DNA of 64,000 nt from Aureimonas phyllosphaerae (GCF_900113065.1 NZ_FOOA01000007.1:124001-188000); one strand, 5' to 3'; numbered from the stretch's first letter, positions 23,602-32,377 are shown. The notes: generated by a model from the sequence alone, not told the origin. Translations and numbers: made by a program.

Positions 23602-24606
23602 GTGACCGACATCAACGCAAAAGCCGCCGATCCCAACGCGGGCGCCGAGCGCCGCCGGCTCCTGATCCAGGAATACGGCATCTTCATCGCCTTCCTGATC
23701 CTGGTTGGCGTGCTGGCCGTCTCCAGCCCCTACTTCCTGACGGCCGGCAACATCTCGAACGTCCTCCTGCAGACGTCGATCAACGGCATCCTCGCCATCG
23801 GCATGACCTTCGTCATCCTGACGCGCGGCATCGACCTGTCGGTCGGCTCCGTCGTGGCGCTGGCCGGCATCGTCAGCGCCAGCTTCGTGACGACGACGGC
23901 GAACGCCAGCGTCGCGGGCGGGCCGTACCCGATGGTGCTGGCGCTCGCGATCGGCATCGGCGTCGGCGTTCTCTCCGGCGCGATCGTCGGCCTCATCGTC
24001 TCGCGCTTCAACGTACCGGCCTTCGTGGCGACGCTCGGCATGCTGTCGGCCGCGCGCGGCATGACGCTGATCTACGGCGGCGGCCGTCCCGTGCCGGGCC
24101 TCATCCCGGAGTTCCGCTGGATCGGCACGGGCAACGTCTTCGGCGTGCCGCTACCGGTCGTGATCCTCGCCCTCGTCTTCGCCGTCTCGTGGTGGCTTCT
24201 CTCCTCGACCCGCTTCGGCCGCTACATCTACGCCGTCGGCGGCAACCCCCACGCAGCCAAGACCTCGGGCATCAACGTCGCCCGCATCCGCTTCATGGTC
24301 TACGTCATCTCGGGCGCGCTCGCAGGTCTTGCCGGCATGATCCTGTCGGCCCGGACCGGCTCGGCCCTGCCGCAGGCGGGCGTCGCCTACGAACTCGATG
24401 CGATCGCCGCGGTCGTCATCGGCGGCACCTCGCTGTCGGGCGGTGTCGGCCGCGTCACCGGCACCCTGATCGGCGCGCTGATCATCGGCGTGATGAACAA
24501 CGGCCTCGATCTCATGGGCATCCAGTCCTACTACCAGCAGATCCTCAAGGGCGCCCTGATCGTGGGCGCGGTGATGCTGGACCAGAAGCGCAGCCACGCC
24601 GGCTGA
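23602..24606 (+). CDS. Sugar ABC transporter permease (RbsC type)
   Basis: A 334-residue inner-membrane permease, BPD_transp_2 family. The hallmark FVILTRGIDLSVGSVVAL follows the second helix, and VIGGTSLSGGVGRVTGTLIGA is near the C-terminal helices. GTG at 23602, preceded by GGGGGGAG, is the start; a TTG 18 bases earlier overlaps that ribosome site. It sits between the ATPase and binding-protein genes. Two strong intercistronic hairpins follow. Confidence 0.92.
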   Translation: MTDINAKAADPNAGAERRRLLIQEYGIFIAFLILVGVLAVSSPYFLTAGNISNVLLQTSINGILAIGMTFVILTRGIDLSVGSVVALAGIVSASFVTTTANASVAGGPYPMVLALAIGIGVGVLSGAIVGLIVSRFNVPAFVATLGMLSAARGMTLIYGGGRPVPGLIPEFRWIGTGNVFGVPLPVVILALVFAVSWWLLSSTRFGRYIYAVGGNPHAAKTSGINVARIRFMVYVISGALAGLAGMILSARTGSALPQAGVAYELDAIAAVVIGGTSLSGGVGRVTGTLIGALIIGVMNNGLDLMGIQSYYQQILKGALIVGAVMLDQKRSHAG

Positions 24607-24622
24607 CCGCTCGACGCATTCC

Positions 24623-24669
24623 GTCCGGCGACGAGCCGGACCGAAAGGGGGCCGCCATTCCGGCGGCCC
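24623..24669 (+). other. Two intercistronic hairpins before the binding-protein gene
   Basis: GTCCGGC/GCCGGAC (24623-24629 with 24635-24641) and GGGCCGCC/GGCGGCCC (24649-24656 with 24662-24669), each with a five-base loop and no T-run. Such stems protect the mRNA of abundant binding proteins from 5'- or 3'-directed decay. They lie just upstream of a strong GGGAGGAG ribosome site. Confidence 0.5.
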
Positions 24670-24702
24670 GACCACCAGTTCCACTCGGGAGGAGACTTGA
24701 CG

Positions 24703-25683
24703 ATGAAGACCCTACTGCTCGCCCTTGGCCTTGCCACCGCGCTCACCGGTCCGGTGCTCGCCCAGGAGAAGCTGAAGATCGGCGCGACCGTCTACGGCCT
24801 CAACGCCGAATTCATGCAGATCTGGACCGCCGCGCTGCAGAAGCATCCGGCCGTGCAGAAGGGCGAGGTCGAGGTGACCGTGTTCGACGGCCGCTACGAC
24901 GCGCTGGTCCAGCAGGAACAGTTCAACACGATGATCACGCAGCAGTATGACGCGATCATCTTCGTGCCGATGGATATCGAGGCAGGCGCCGCGCCCGTGC
25001 AGGCCGCGGTCGATGCCGGCATTCCGGTCGTCGGCTCCAACGCGCGCGTTAATTCCGACCTCCTGACCTCCTATGTCGGCTCCAACGACGTCGAGGCGGG
25101 CGAGCTCGAGGGCAAGGCCGTGCTCGACAAGATGGGCTGCAAGGGCAACCTCGTGATCATCGAGGGCCCGATCGGCCAGAGCGGCCAGATCCAGCGCCTC
25201 GAGGGCAACGAGAAGGCGCTCGCCGCCTGCCCCGACGTGAAGGTCTTGGAGAAGCAGACCGGCAACTGGTCGCGCGCCGAAGCCCAGACGCTGATGGAGA
25301 ACTGGCTGACCTCGCATCCCGGCCAGATCCAGGGCGTGATCGGCCAGAACGACGAGATGGCGCTCGGCGCGATCGAGGCGATCAAGGCCGCCGGCCTCAA
25401 CGTCAGCGACTTCGCGATCGCCGGCATCGACGGCGTGACCGACGCGATCAACGCGGTGAAGGCCGGCGAGATGGCCTCGATCTTGCAGGACGCGAACGCG
25501 CAGGCACAGGGCGCGCTCGACGTCGCGATCAAGGCTGTGAAGGCGGATTACCAGCCGCAGTCGCCGATCTGGAACCAGTACCCGTCGATGAAGTGGGAAG
25601 ACGGCAAGGCGAAGACCTACCTCGTCCCTTGGACGCCGGTGACGACGGCCAATGCCGACGAGCTCCTGAAGTCGCGCCAGTAG
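24703..25683 (+). CDS. Sugar ABC transporter substrate-binding protein
   Basis: A 326-residue periplasmic binding protein (Peripla_BP_4, RbsB-like). The signal peptide is MKTLLLALGLATALTGPVLAQ. The mature fold opens KLKIGATVYGLNAEFMQIW, with hinge-proximal VDAGIPVVGSNARV, the cleft segment TGNWSRAEAQTLMENWL and GVIGQNDEMALGAIEAI. ATG at 24703 has GGGAGGAG at good spacing; TTG at 24697 would be too close. Conserved Asn/Asp residues in NDEMALG and AGIDG suggest a pentose-, tetritol- or polyol-type ligand, but the ligand is not proven. A hairpin (GGCCGG/CCGGCC near 25698-25713) separates it from the dehydrogenase gene. Confidence 0.92.
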   Translation: MKTLLLALGLATALTGPVLAQEKLKIGATVYGLNAEFMQIWTAALQKHPAVQKGEVEVTVFDGRYDALVQQEQFNTMITQQYDAIIFVPMDIEAGAAPVQAAVDAGIPVVGSNARVNSDLLTSYVGSNDVEAGELEGKAVLDKMGCKGNLVIIEGPIGQSGQIQRLEGNEKALAACPDVKVLEKQTGNWSRAEAQTLMENWLTSHPGQIQGVIGQNDEMALGAIEAIKAAGLNVSDFAIAGIDGVTDAINAVKAGEMASILQDANAQAQGALDVAIKAVKADYQPQSPIWNQYPSMKWEDGKAKTYLVPWTPVTTANADELLKSRQ

Positions 25684-25758
25684 TCGCATCGCGGACGGCG
25701 GCCGGCATCCCGGCCGTCGTCCCCATCCTGCCCTTCCCCACAGCCTGGAGCCGGTCCC

Positions 25759-26526
25759 TTGAGCGACGCCCCTTCCATCGATCTCGACTTCTCGCTGGCG
25801 ACCAAGGTCGCGCTGGTCACGGGCGGCGGCTCGGGCATCGGCCAGGCGATCGCGCGCGCCTTGAGCCAGAAGGGTGCGCGGGTCGCGCTGCTCGACAACA
25901 ACCTCCAGGCCGCCGAGGCGACCGCAGGTGAACTATCCGGTGCGCGCGCCTTCCGCTGCGACGTCGCCGATCCCGCCTCCGTCGAGGAGGCCGTCGGGGC
26001 GGCTGAGAGCGCGTTCGGCGCGATCGACATCGTGGTCAACAGCGCCGGCATCGTGGCGCTCGCCCCGGCCGAGAGCCTGACGCTCGACCAGTGGGACCGC
26101 ACGATCGCGATCAACCTGAAGGGCACGTTCCTCGTCAGCCAAGCAGCCGGAAAGCGCATGATCGCGGCCGGGCGCGGCGGGCGCATCGTCAACCTCGCCT
26201 CGCAGGCCGGCACGGTCGCGATCGAGGAGCACATCGCCTACTGCGCGTCGAAGTTCGGCGTGATCGGCCTGACCAAGACCCTGGCCGCCGAGTGGGGCCG
26301 CCATGGCATCACCGCGAACACGATCTCGCCGACCGTCGTCCTCACTGAGCTCGGCAAGGCCGCCTGGGCCGGCGAGAAGGGCGAGGCCGCCAAGAAGCGC
26401 ATCCCGACCGGCCGCTTCGCCTATCCGGGTGAGATCGCGGCGGCGGCCGTCTTCCTCGCCTCGGGCGCCGCGGCCATGGTCAACGGCGCCGATCTCGTGG
26501 TCGACGGCGGCTACACCATTCTCTGA
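25759..26526 (+). CDS. Short-chain dehydrogenase, D-threitol/glycol dehydrogenase-like
   Basis: A 255-residue classical SDR. TGGGSGIGQAIA is the nucleotide-binding motif, NSAGIV follows strand 4, the catalytic serine lies in NLASQAG, and YCASKFG is the YxxxK active site. DNN at the end of strand 2 favours NAD over NADP. The N-terminus SIDLDFSLATKVALVTGG resembles D-threitol dehydrogenase and Listeria GolD, which, as here, are encoded beside DhaK/DhaL kinases. I infer oxidation of a polyol to a ketose that the kinases phosphorylate. The start is TTG at 25759, with GGAG eight bases upstream; no better start exists. Confidence 0.85.
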   Translation: MSDAPSIDLDFSLATKVALVTGGGSGIGQAIARALSQKGARVALLDNNLQAAEATAGELSGARAFRCDVADPASVEEAVGAAESAFGAIDIVVNSAGIVALAPAESLTLDQWDRTIAINLKGTFLVSQAAGKRMIAAGRGGRIVNLASQAGTVAIEEHIAYCASKFGVIGLTKTLAAEWGRHGITANTISPTVVLTELGKAAWAGEKGEAAKKRIPTGRFAYPGEIAAAAVFLASGAAAMVNGADLVVDGGYTIL

Positions 26527-26569
26527 AGCCCTGCCTCCCAGCCCAACTCCTTAGAACGGACCTCGTCCC

Positions 26570-27568
26570 ATGCAGCGTTTCATCAACGATCCCGACAATG
26601 TGGTGGACGACACCGTCCGCGGTTTCGTGAAGGCCCATCGCGACCTCGTGCGTCTGTCGGAGACGAACCGGCGGGTGGTCGTCTCCACGCACGCACCGAA
26701 GAACGGGCGCGTCGGCGTCGTCACCGGCGGCGGCTCGGGCCACGAGCCGGCCTTCATCGGCTACACCGGCAAGGGGCTGGTCGACGCGGTGGCCGTGGGC
26801 GAGCTGTTCTCCTCGCCGACCGCGAAGAGCTTCCATGACGCGATCAAGGAAGCGAGCGGCGGCGCGGGCGTCGTCTGCCTCTACGGCAACTATGCCGGCG
26901 ACAACATGAACGTGAAGATGGCGCAGAAACTGGCGTCCAAGGACGGCATCGAGGTCGCCGTGGTGGTGGCCAACGACGACGTCTGCTCGGCCCCGCCGGA
27001 GGAGCGCGAGAAGCGCCGCGGCGTCGCGGGCGAAATCTTCATGTGGAAGATCGGCGGCGCCAAGGCGAACGAGGGCGCGAGCCTCGAGGAGGTGCGCGCC
27101 ACCGCCCAGAAGGCGATCGACAACTGCCGCTCGATCGGCGTCGGCCTCGGGCCCTGCACCCTGCCGGCCGTCGGCCATCCGAACTTCCAGATCGAGGCTG
27201 GCACGATGGAGGTCGGCATCGGCCATCACGGCGAGCCCGGCATCCGCGTCGAACCGCTGAAGACGGCCACTGAGGTCGCGCGCGACATGGCCAAGATCGT
27301 CCTCGACGACCATGCGCTCGCCGCGGGCACCGAGGTCGCGGTCCTCGTCTCGGGCCTCGGTGCGACGCCGCTGAACGAGCTCTACATCCTCAACGACACG
27401 ATCGAGGCCGAGATCACCGGTCGCGGCCTCACGGTCTACCGCACCTATGTCGGCAACTACTTCACCTCGCTGGAGATGGTCGGCGCGACGCTGACGGTGC
27501 TGGCGCTCGACGACGAACTGAAGCGCCTTCTCGACGCCGAGGCCCGCGCGCCCGGCTTCCAGGGTTGA
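26570..27568 (+). CDS. dhaK: Dihydroxyacetone kinase subunit DhaK (standalone copy)
   Basis: A 332-residue DhaK that binds the ketose through a hemiaminal to histidine. GGGSGHEPAFIGY, the aspartate-bearing NYAGDNMNVKMA and the histidine loop GIGHHGEPGI are intact. Together with the next gene it forms a complete two-subunit kinase, the second in this locus (the first is the SorC-DhaK fusion with its DhaL). The two DhaK domains are clearly diverged, so they may prefer different ketoses such as dihydroxyacetone and erythrulose. The ATG follows the dehydrogenase by 43 bases. The 3' end overlaps an alternative TTG of dhaL. Confidence 0.95.
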   Translation: MQRFINDPDNVVDDTVRGFVKAHRDLVRLSETNRRVVVSTHAPKNGRVGVVTGGGSGHEPAFIGYTGKGLVDAVAVGELFSSPTAKSFHDAIKEASGGAGVVCLYGNYAGDNMNVKMAQKLASKDGIEVAVVVANDDVCSAPPEEREKRRGVAGEIFMWKIGGAKANEGASLEEVRATAQKAIDNCRSIGVGLGPCTLPAVGHPNFQIEAGTMEVGIGHHGEPGIRVEPLKTATEVARDMAKIVLDDHALAAGTEVAVLVSGLGATPLNELYILNDTIEAEITGRGLTVYRTYVGNYFTSLEMVGATLTVLALDDELKRLLDAEARAPGFQG

Positions 27569-27582
27569 GGGAGACCGGACCG

Positions 27583-28224
27583 ATGCAGAGCTTCCCGAAT
27601 GCCGGCGGCGGCGCGATCGTCGAGGCGATGGCCGCGCGGATCGTCGAGAACAAGGCCTACCTGTCGGAGATCGACGGCAAGATCGGCGACGGCGACCATG
27701 GCGTGAACATGGCCAAGGGCTTCGGCATGGCGGCCGAGCGGCTGAAGGACCGCGACGCGTCGCTCGCGGACGCGTTCGCGCTTCTCGGCGAGGTGCTGAT
27801 GGGCGAGATCGGCGGTTCGATGGGCCCGCTCTACGGCATGACCTTCACCGAATTCGCCGAAGCCATCGAGGGTCGGGACGCGATCGACGCCGCCCTGTTC
27901 TCGACCATGCTGCACAAGGGCCTCGAAGGCGTGCAGTCGATCGGCTCGGCCAAGGTCGGCGACAAGACGCTGCTCGACACGTTCGTGCCGGCGGTGGAGG
28001 CCTTCGATGCGGCGAACGCCGAGGGCAAGTCCTTCGCCGAGGCGCTGGATGCGCTGGTGGCGGCCGCCGAAAAGGGGCGCGACTCGACGATCGACCTCGT
28101 GGCGAAGATCGGCCGGGCGAGCCGCCTCGGCGAGCGCTCGCGCGGCGTGCTCGATGCGGGCGCGACGTCCTGCGCGATGATCCTCAAAAGCCTTGCGGAC
28201 GGCGCCAAAGCACGGCTCGCCTGA
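27583..28224 (+). CDS. dhaL: Dihydroxyacetone kinase subunit DhaL (second copy)
   Basis: A 213-residue nucleotide-binding subunit. EIDGKIGDGDHG carries the Mg/ADP-binding aspartates; GGSMGPLYGM, GDKTLLDTFVPA and GRDSTIDLVAKIGRASRLGERS complete the fold. ATG at 27583 is preceded by GAGGGAGA; TTG at 27565 overlaps the dhaK stop and lies within that ribosome site. It is the last gene of the importer-dehydrogenase-kinase operon, and an intrinsic terminator follows 33 bases after the stop. Confidence 0.94.
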   Translation: MQSFPNAGGGAIVEAMAARIVENKAYLSEIDGKIGDGDHGVNMAKGFGMAAERLKDRDASLADAFALLGEVLMGEIGGSMGPLYGMTFTEFAEAIEGRDAIDAALFSTMLHKGLEGVQSIGSAKVGDKTLLDTFVPAVEAFDAANAEGKSFAEALDALVAAAEKGRDSTIDLVAKIGRASRLGERSRGVLDAGATSCAMILKSLADGAKARLA

Positions 28225-28256
28225 GCGGCATCGCGTCTGGCAAGACGAAATCGGGA

Positions 28257-28287
28257 AGGGGAGGGTCCGCGGATCCTCCCCTTTTTC
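28257..28287 (+). terminator. Intrinsic terminator of the ABC-SDR-DhaKL operon
   Basis: GGGGAGGGTCC at 28258-28268 pairs with GGATCCTCCCC at 28271-28281 (one G-U pair), directly followed by TTTTT at 28282-28286. A strong, textbook rho-independent terminator. Confidence 0.9.
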
Positions 28288-28330
28288 TGTGCGAGACGGA
28301 AACCCGCGCGATCCGCGCATCGCCCAACGC

Positions 28331-28440
28331 AAAACGCCCTGCCGGGGGAGGACCGGCAGGGCGTCATGGGTAAAGCCCGCGTGGGAGGAACGCGGGCTTC
28401 GATCCGCTTCGGCCGTTGGGAGGAGAGTGGCCGACGCGAA
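28331..28440 (-). ncRNA. Small RNA with three hairpins, each with a UCCUCCC (anti-Shine-Dalgarno) loop
   Basis: Read on the minus strand, 5' to 3', there are three consecutive stem-loops. The first is a six-base stem UCGGCC/GGCCGA (28429-28434 with 28409-28414) enclosing CUCCUCCC. The second is a ten-base perfect stem (28390-28399 with 28373-28382) with a loop of exactly UCCUCCC. The third is a twelve-base perfect stem (28353-28364 with 28334-28345) with loop UCCUCCC, followed by UUUU, i.e. an intrinsic terminator. The loops complement ribosome-binding sites. This design matches the alphaproteobacterial 'cuckoo'/CcsR-type sRNAs, known from Rhodobacter and rhizobia. The 5' end is not determined and could lie as far upstream as about 28490. 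It is encoded opposite the DhaL operon tail, in a non-coding region. Confidence 0.75.
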
Positions 28441-28686
28441 AATCTTGAGAGGATCAGTCGAGGCCCCGCGGGTGCCGCTTCCGTTTCTCTGATGCTTCGA
28501 ACATAGGGGTTCGGATCGAAATGCTGTAGTGCAAAAACCGCATAGCTGCATTGCGGTATAAGTCTGCGGATTTCCCATCCGAGACCAAAATGCCACAGGA
28601 CCGTAGCCGCCTATTCATCATTCTGTCATATGGGATGACAGGTTCCCTTACGGACTCTAGCGTGCTGCGCAGACTGTGGGGACACG
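28441..28686. other. Non-coding region upstream of sRNA and divergent membrane-protein gene
   Basis: About 250 bases, more AT-rich than the surroundings, without a convincing gene. It should hold the sRNA promoter (minus strand) and the promoter of the plus-strand membrane-protein gene. A dyad CCGCA-N9-TGCGG spans 28538-28556 and a T-N11-A box lies at 28530-28542. I could not assign -35/-10 elements with confidence. Confidence 0.4.
28530..28542. promoter_or_regulatory. T-N11-A LysR-type box near sRNA promoter
   Basis: TGC-AAAAACC-GCA fits the T-N11-A dyad bound by LysR-type regulators and lies about 90-100 bases upstream of the first sRNA hairpin, an activator-like position. An overlapping dyad CCGCA-N9-TGCGG follows. 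LysR regulators control related small RNAs and DUF1127 genes in Rhizobiales; assignment here is inference. Confidence 0.3.
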
Positions 28687-29337
28687 ATGCAGCATCTGGA
28701 ATTTCGAAACGGCTTCGCCAAGCTCCTGGCGGGCGTAATGACCCTTACCCTTCTCGGGGCCCTCTTTTCGTGGTGGACACTGGGTCTGCCTTTGGCCGCG
28801 CACGAGAATGGTCCACTGGAATGGGTTCAGGAGGCGGCTCTCCTGGCGGCGGCCGTATTCTCCGGCGCAGCGGCTGCCGGACTAAGAGGCCCCGAGCGCA
28901 TCGCCGCCTATCTCGCCACCCTTCTTTACCTCGTGTTCCTCCTGCGAGAACTGGAACTGCCGCCGGTCGGTCCGGTGACCACCTATCTCGCCTCGGATGC
29001 ATTCCGCTGGCATGAGGCGCTGGCGCTCGTGGTTCTCGTCCTGCCCTGCCTCGTTCGCGGGTGGCGTCACTGGCGCACCTTCCTCGCCTACGGACTCAGC
29101 CTGCGCGGCTGGCCCTTTGCCGTGGCGGCCGGTCTCGTCGGCCTCGGGGCCGTGTTCGACGGTGCGCCGCATTTTGCCGGCGTTGCCTGGCTCGGCACGT
29201 TCCTCGAGGAAACGGCCGAGCTCCTTGGCTATGTCGTGCTGGCGACTGCGGCCGGCTGGGTTCTCGCCGGCATCCGCAGCGAGGCGACGACGGATGCCGT
29301 CGCCCTGCGCGGCGCCGATCCGATCGGCTCTCAGTAG
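28687..29337 (+). CDS. Polytopic membrane protein of unknown function
   Basis: A 216-residue protein with about five or six hydrophobic segments (approximate residues 12-33, 48-65, 72-90, 105-120, 137-155 and 172-195). Between them are acidic and tryptophan-containing motifs: NGPLEWVQEAALL, LLRELELP, FDGAPH and FLEETAELLGYVVL. The paired Glu residues in EWVQE, RELE and EETAE, on the edges of the helices, might form a conserved polar site, but I do not recognise the family. The ATG at 28687 has GGGGA upstream. Its 3' end overlaps the convergent gamma-glutamyltransferase gene by 7 bases. No operon partner is visible. Confidence 0.8.
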   Translation: MQHLEFRNGFAKLLAGVMTLTLLGALFSWWTLGLPLAAHENGPLEWVQEAALLAAAVFSGAAAAGLRGPERIAAYLATLLYLVFLLRELELPPVGPVTTYLASDAFRWHEALALVVLVLPCLVRGWRHWRTFLAYGLSLRGWPFAVAAGLVGLGAVFDGAPHFAGVAWLGTFLEETAELLGYVVLATAAGWVLAGIRSEATTDAVALRGADPIGSQ

Positions 29338-31076
29338 CCGATCGCGGCGCCCGCGGTCGCGCGGCTGTCGATCGCGCCGAAGAAGCGCTCCTTCGAAGCC
29401 GGGTCCCGCGCGGCAAGGCTCGGACCGCCGATCAGGATGCCCGCCGCCTCACCCCAGACCGGCCAGTCCGGATCCTCGGCGACCTTGTGGCCCTTGGCAG
29501 CCAGAAGCGCGATCGTGTCCGGCGACAGGGCGTGCGGCTCGATCGTGATGCGGTCGGGCTGCCACTGGTGGTGGATGCGCGGCGCGTCGATCGCCTCCTG
29601 GATGTCCATCCCGTGCTCGATGACGTTGAGGATTGCCTCCAGCGTGATGGTGATGATGCGCGAGCCACCGGGACTGCCGATCACCATCAGCGGCTCGCCG
29701 TCCTTCGAGACCACCGTCGGGCTCATCGAGGAGAGCGGTGACTTACCCGGCTCGATCGCGTTGGCCTCGCCCTGCACGAGGCCGTAGAGATTGGGAACGC
29801 CGGGCTTCTGCGTGAAGTCGTCCATCTCGTTGTTGAGGAGGACGCCGGTGCCGGGGGCGACGACCCGCGCGCCGAACGAGCCGTTCAGGGTGTAGGTGAC
29901 GGCCACCGCGTTGCCGTCCTTGTCGACGATCGAGTAGTGCGTCGTCTCATGGCTCTCGCCCATGCCGGCCGGCTTGAGGTCGGCGGAGACACCCGCGCGG
30001 TTCGGGTCGATCTTGGCGCGGATTTCAGCCGCGTGCTCCTCGGACAGGAGCTTGTCGACCGGGTTGTTGACGAAGTCCGGGTCGCCGAGCGCCGAGTTCC
30101 GGTCGACATAGGCATGGCGCATCGCCTCGGCCATCAGGTGGACGGTCTCGACCGAGCCGAACCCGGTATAGGCGATCGGGTAGGCCTTCAGGATGTTGAG
30201 GATCTCGCAGATGATGACACCGCCGGAGCTCGGCGGCGGCGAGGAGACGATCTCGTAGCCCTTGTAGTCGCAGCGGATGGGCGCGAGTTCGCGGACCTTG
30301 TAGCCTTCGAAGTCGGCGGTCTCGAGGATGCCGCCATGGGCCCGCGAGGCTGCGACGATCGCCTGCGCTGCCGGCCCGCGGTAGAAGCCGTCGGGTCCGC
30401 GTTCCGAGATCGTCCGCAGGACGCCGGCGAGATCGCCCTGCACCAAGCGCTCGCCCACCGCATAGGGCGTCGTGCCGCCTTTCAGGAAGATCGCGGCGGC
30501 CGCCGGGTCCTTGGCGAGGTCCGCATTGCCCTCCCGGAAGCTCGCGACGTCGCCAGGCGAGAGCGCGAAGCCGTCGCTGGCGAGCCGGATCGCCGGGGCG
30601 AGGAGGTCGGGCCGCTCGCGCGTGCCATAGCGCTCGCGCGCGTACTCGAAGCCAGCGACCGAGCCGGGCACGCCGACCGCGAGATAGCCGTCGGTGGACA
30701 GGCCCTCGACCGGGTTGCCGTCCTTGTCGAGATACATGTCGCGGGTCGCCCGGCCGGGCGCGCGCTCTCGGAAGTCGATGAAAGTCGAGCGGCCGTCCTT
30801 GAGGCGGATCGTCATGAAGCCGCCGCCGCCGAGATTGCCGGCAGTCGGATAGGTGACGGCCAGCGCATAGCCGACGGCGACCGCGGCATCCACCGCGTTG
30901 CCGCCCGCCTTCAGGACGTCGACGCCGACCTCGCTCGCCAGTCGCTGGGCAGTGACGACCAAGCCGTTCTCGCCGGCGACAGGCGCGGGCGAGGCGGCGA
31001 AGGCGGCGGCGGTCTGCAGGAGGCAGAGCGTCAGGACGCCGGCCTGGCCGGCGCGCGCAAGGCGATGGATGGACAT
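29331..31076 (-). CDS. ggt: Gamma-glutamyltransferase
   Basis: A 581-residue periplasmic Ntn-hydrolase that cleaves glutathione and other gamma-glutamyl compounds. The signal peptide spans residues 1-28 ([15 protein letters not shown]). The large subunit contains [21 protein letters not shown] and FRERAPGRA. Autocleavage is expected before Thr378 in ESHETTHYS, which becomes the catalytic N-terminal threonine of the small subunit; [17 protein letters not shown] and [11 protein letters not shown] follow. The ATG at 31076 is preceded by GGGGAG on the coding strand. It is divergent from the DUF1127 gene, with a 136-base spacer. Confidence 0.96.
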   Translation of the reverse strand: MSIHRLARAGQAGVLTLCLLQTAAAFAASPAPVAGENGLVVTAQRLASEVGVDVLKAGGNAVDAAVAVGYALAVTYPTAGNLGGGGFMTIRLKDGRSTFIDFRERAPGRATRDMYLDKDGNPVEGLSTDGYLAVGVPGSVAGFEYARERYGTRERPDLLAPAIRLASDGFALSPGDVASFREGNADLAKDPAAAAIFLKGGTTPYAVGERLVQGDLAGVLRTISERGPDGFYRGPAAQAIVAASRAHGGILETADFEGYKVRELAPIRCDYKGYEIVSSPPPSSGGVIICEILNILKAYPIAYTGFGSVETVHLMAEAMRHAYVDRNSALGDPDFVNNPVDKLLSEEHAAEIRAKIDPNRAGVSADLKPAGMGESHETTHYSIVDKDGNAVAVTYTLNGSFGARVVAPGTGVLLNNEMDDFTQKPGVPNLYGLVQGEANAIEPGKSPLSSMSPTVVSKDGEPLMVIGSPGGSRIITITLEAILNVIEHGMDIQEAIDAPRIHHQWQPDRITIEPHALSPDTIALLAAKGHKVAEDPDWPVWGEAAGILIGGPSLAARDPASKERFFGAIDSRATAGAAIGY

Positions 31077-31212
31077 CAGAGGCTCCCCGATCTCTTCGAC
31101 CCGAGGGAGGATGGCCCAAGTCGGCCGCGCTGTCGAAACGAAAGCGACACGAACCTGTCGTTCGCGTGAAACGGAGCATGGGCAGAACGAGGCCGATCCG
31201 AAGGAGGACGCC

Positions 31213-31368
31213 ATGCTCGCCCGCTTCAGCCGCCTTGTCAGCGCCCGTCGCCGCCGCCTTGCGTCGCTCGACGCCATCCGTCACCTCGACGCGCGGCTGC
31301 TCGCCGATGTGGGGCTCCGTCGTGCGGGAGCCGGCCGGCTTGTCGAGCGCCTTCCGGCCGCCGGCTGA
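31213..31368 (+). CDS. DUF1127 small arginine-rich protein
   Basis: A 51-residue protein of the DUF1127 (YjiS-like) family. The N-terminal half is basic ([23 protein letters not shown]), and the C-terminal half has the family motif [11 protein letters not shown]. The ATG is preceded by AAGGAGGA at ideal spacing. Small DUF1127 proteins in Rhizobiales affect phosphate/carbon metabolism and RNA turnover, and in Rhodobacter such a gene (ccaF1) is cotranscribed with CcsR anti-SD sRNAs. Here the sRNA is 2.8 kb away, so they are not cotranscribed. Its stop is 4 bases from the 3' end of the convergent M23 peptidase gene. Confidence 0.88.
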   Translation: MLARFSRLVSARRRRLASLDAIRHLDARLLADVGLRRAGAGRLVERLPAAG

Positions 31369-31372
31369 CCCC

Positions 31373-32377
31373 TCAGCCCTTCACGTCGATCCGGCGGCTC
31401 TCGGACACCACGGTCTCGCCGTTGCGCACCACGTCGACGGCGACGGTCCAGGGGCCGGGCGCCAGCGGACGCTTGCGGCCGGCAAAGGCGGAGTAGACCG
31501 CCTTGTTGCTGTCAACCGGGGGGCTCGATCCCTCGTAAAACGGCGTGCCGTCCGGCGCCGTCATGCGGAAGGCGAGCGTATCGCCCTTCGACAGGTTGTT
31601 GACCAAGGCCCAGACGATCGCCGCATTGCCGCCGGCCGGCGGGGTCGGCGGTCCGCCCTCGACGACGAGGCGCGCGTAGTCGACCGGGGCGGCCGCAAGA
31701 CCGAGGCCGAGAACCGCGGTCGAGCCCTTGGACAGGGTGGCGACGGCCGCCGGGTCGAACAGCGTGCCGGCAAAGGCCGGGCCGGACGAGCAGCCGGCGC
31801 CGACCGTTCTCCCGCTCGCCGGATCGATCTTCTCGCCGTTGCGGCGCACCGACAGGTGGACATGCGGGAACTCGGCGGCGCCCGACGCACCGATCTGCCC
31901 GAGCACCGTGCCTGCCTCGACCCGGTCGCCGGTCTTCACGCGGATGCTGCCGCGTCGCAGATGACAGACCTGCGTTTCCCAGCCGTCGCCGTTGTCGATC
32001 ACCACGCCGTTGCCGCACTCGACGCCCTTGACGCTGTCGCGCGATTCGCGGGTCGACCCGATCAGCCGGTCGGGCATCGCGTCGCGAACGCCCTTCACTG
32101 TGCCCGCAGCGGGCGCGATCACGTCGACGCCCCGCGCCACGTCGGCCATGGAGCGTACACGAATGTCGAGCCCGTCGTGCCCGTCATAGGCGGCCATGCC
32201 GCAGAACGGATCGCTGGCGCCGGGGCCGGCGTCCATGTCGGGCCACTGCTGGACGAAGCAGTCCTGCCCGATCGTGCATGCGACGGGCAGGCCGAGCCGG
32301 AATTCGGCGCGGGCCGCCGGGATACCGGTCCCGAGCGCCGCGGCGGCAAGGGCGGCGATGATCGCGTGGCGTCTCAT
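31373..32377 (-). CDS. M23 family metallopeptidase (LytM domain), secreted
   Basis: A 334-residue exported protein. Residues 1-24 are a signal peptide ([14 protein letters not shown]). The LytM zinc site is complete: His67 and Asp71 in [10 protein letters not shown], then His139 in VCHL and the HVH motif at 172-174. The domain covers about residues 60-195. Six or more cysteines suggest disulfides in the periplasm. The C-terminal 120 residues form a beta-rich extra domain ([25 protein letters not shown]). The family cleaves peptidoglycan crosslinks or serves as an activator of amidases; the intact site favours a true endopeptidase. It is divergent from pncB. Confidence 0.9.
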   Translation of the reverse strand: MRRHAIIAALAAAALGTGIPAARAEFRLGLPVACTIGQDCFVQQWPDMDAGPGASDPFCGMAAYDGHDGLDIRVRSMADVARGVDVIAPAAGTVKGVRDAMPDRLIGSTRESRDSVKGVECGNGVVIDNGDGWETQVCHLRRGSIRVKTGDRVEAGTVLGQIGASGAAEFPHVHLSVRRNGEKIDPASGRTVGAGCSSGPAFAGTLFDPAAVATLSKGSTAVLGLGLAAAPVDYARLVVEGGPPTPPAGGNAAIVWALVNNLSKGDTLAFRMTAPDGTPFYEGSSPPVDSNKAVYSAFAGRKRPLAPGPWTVAVDVVRNGETVVSESRRIDVKG

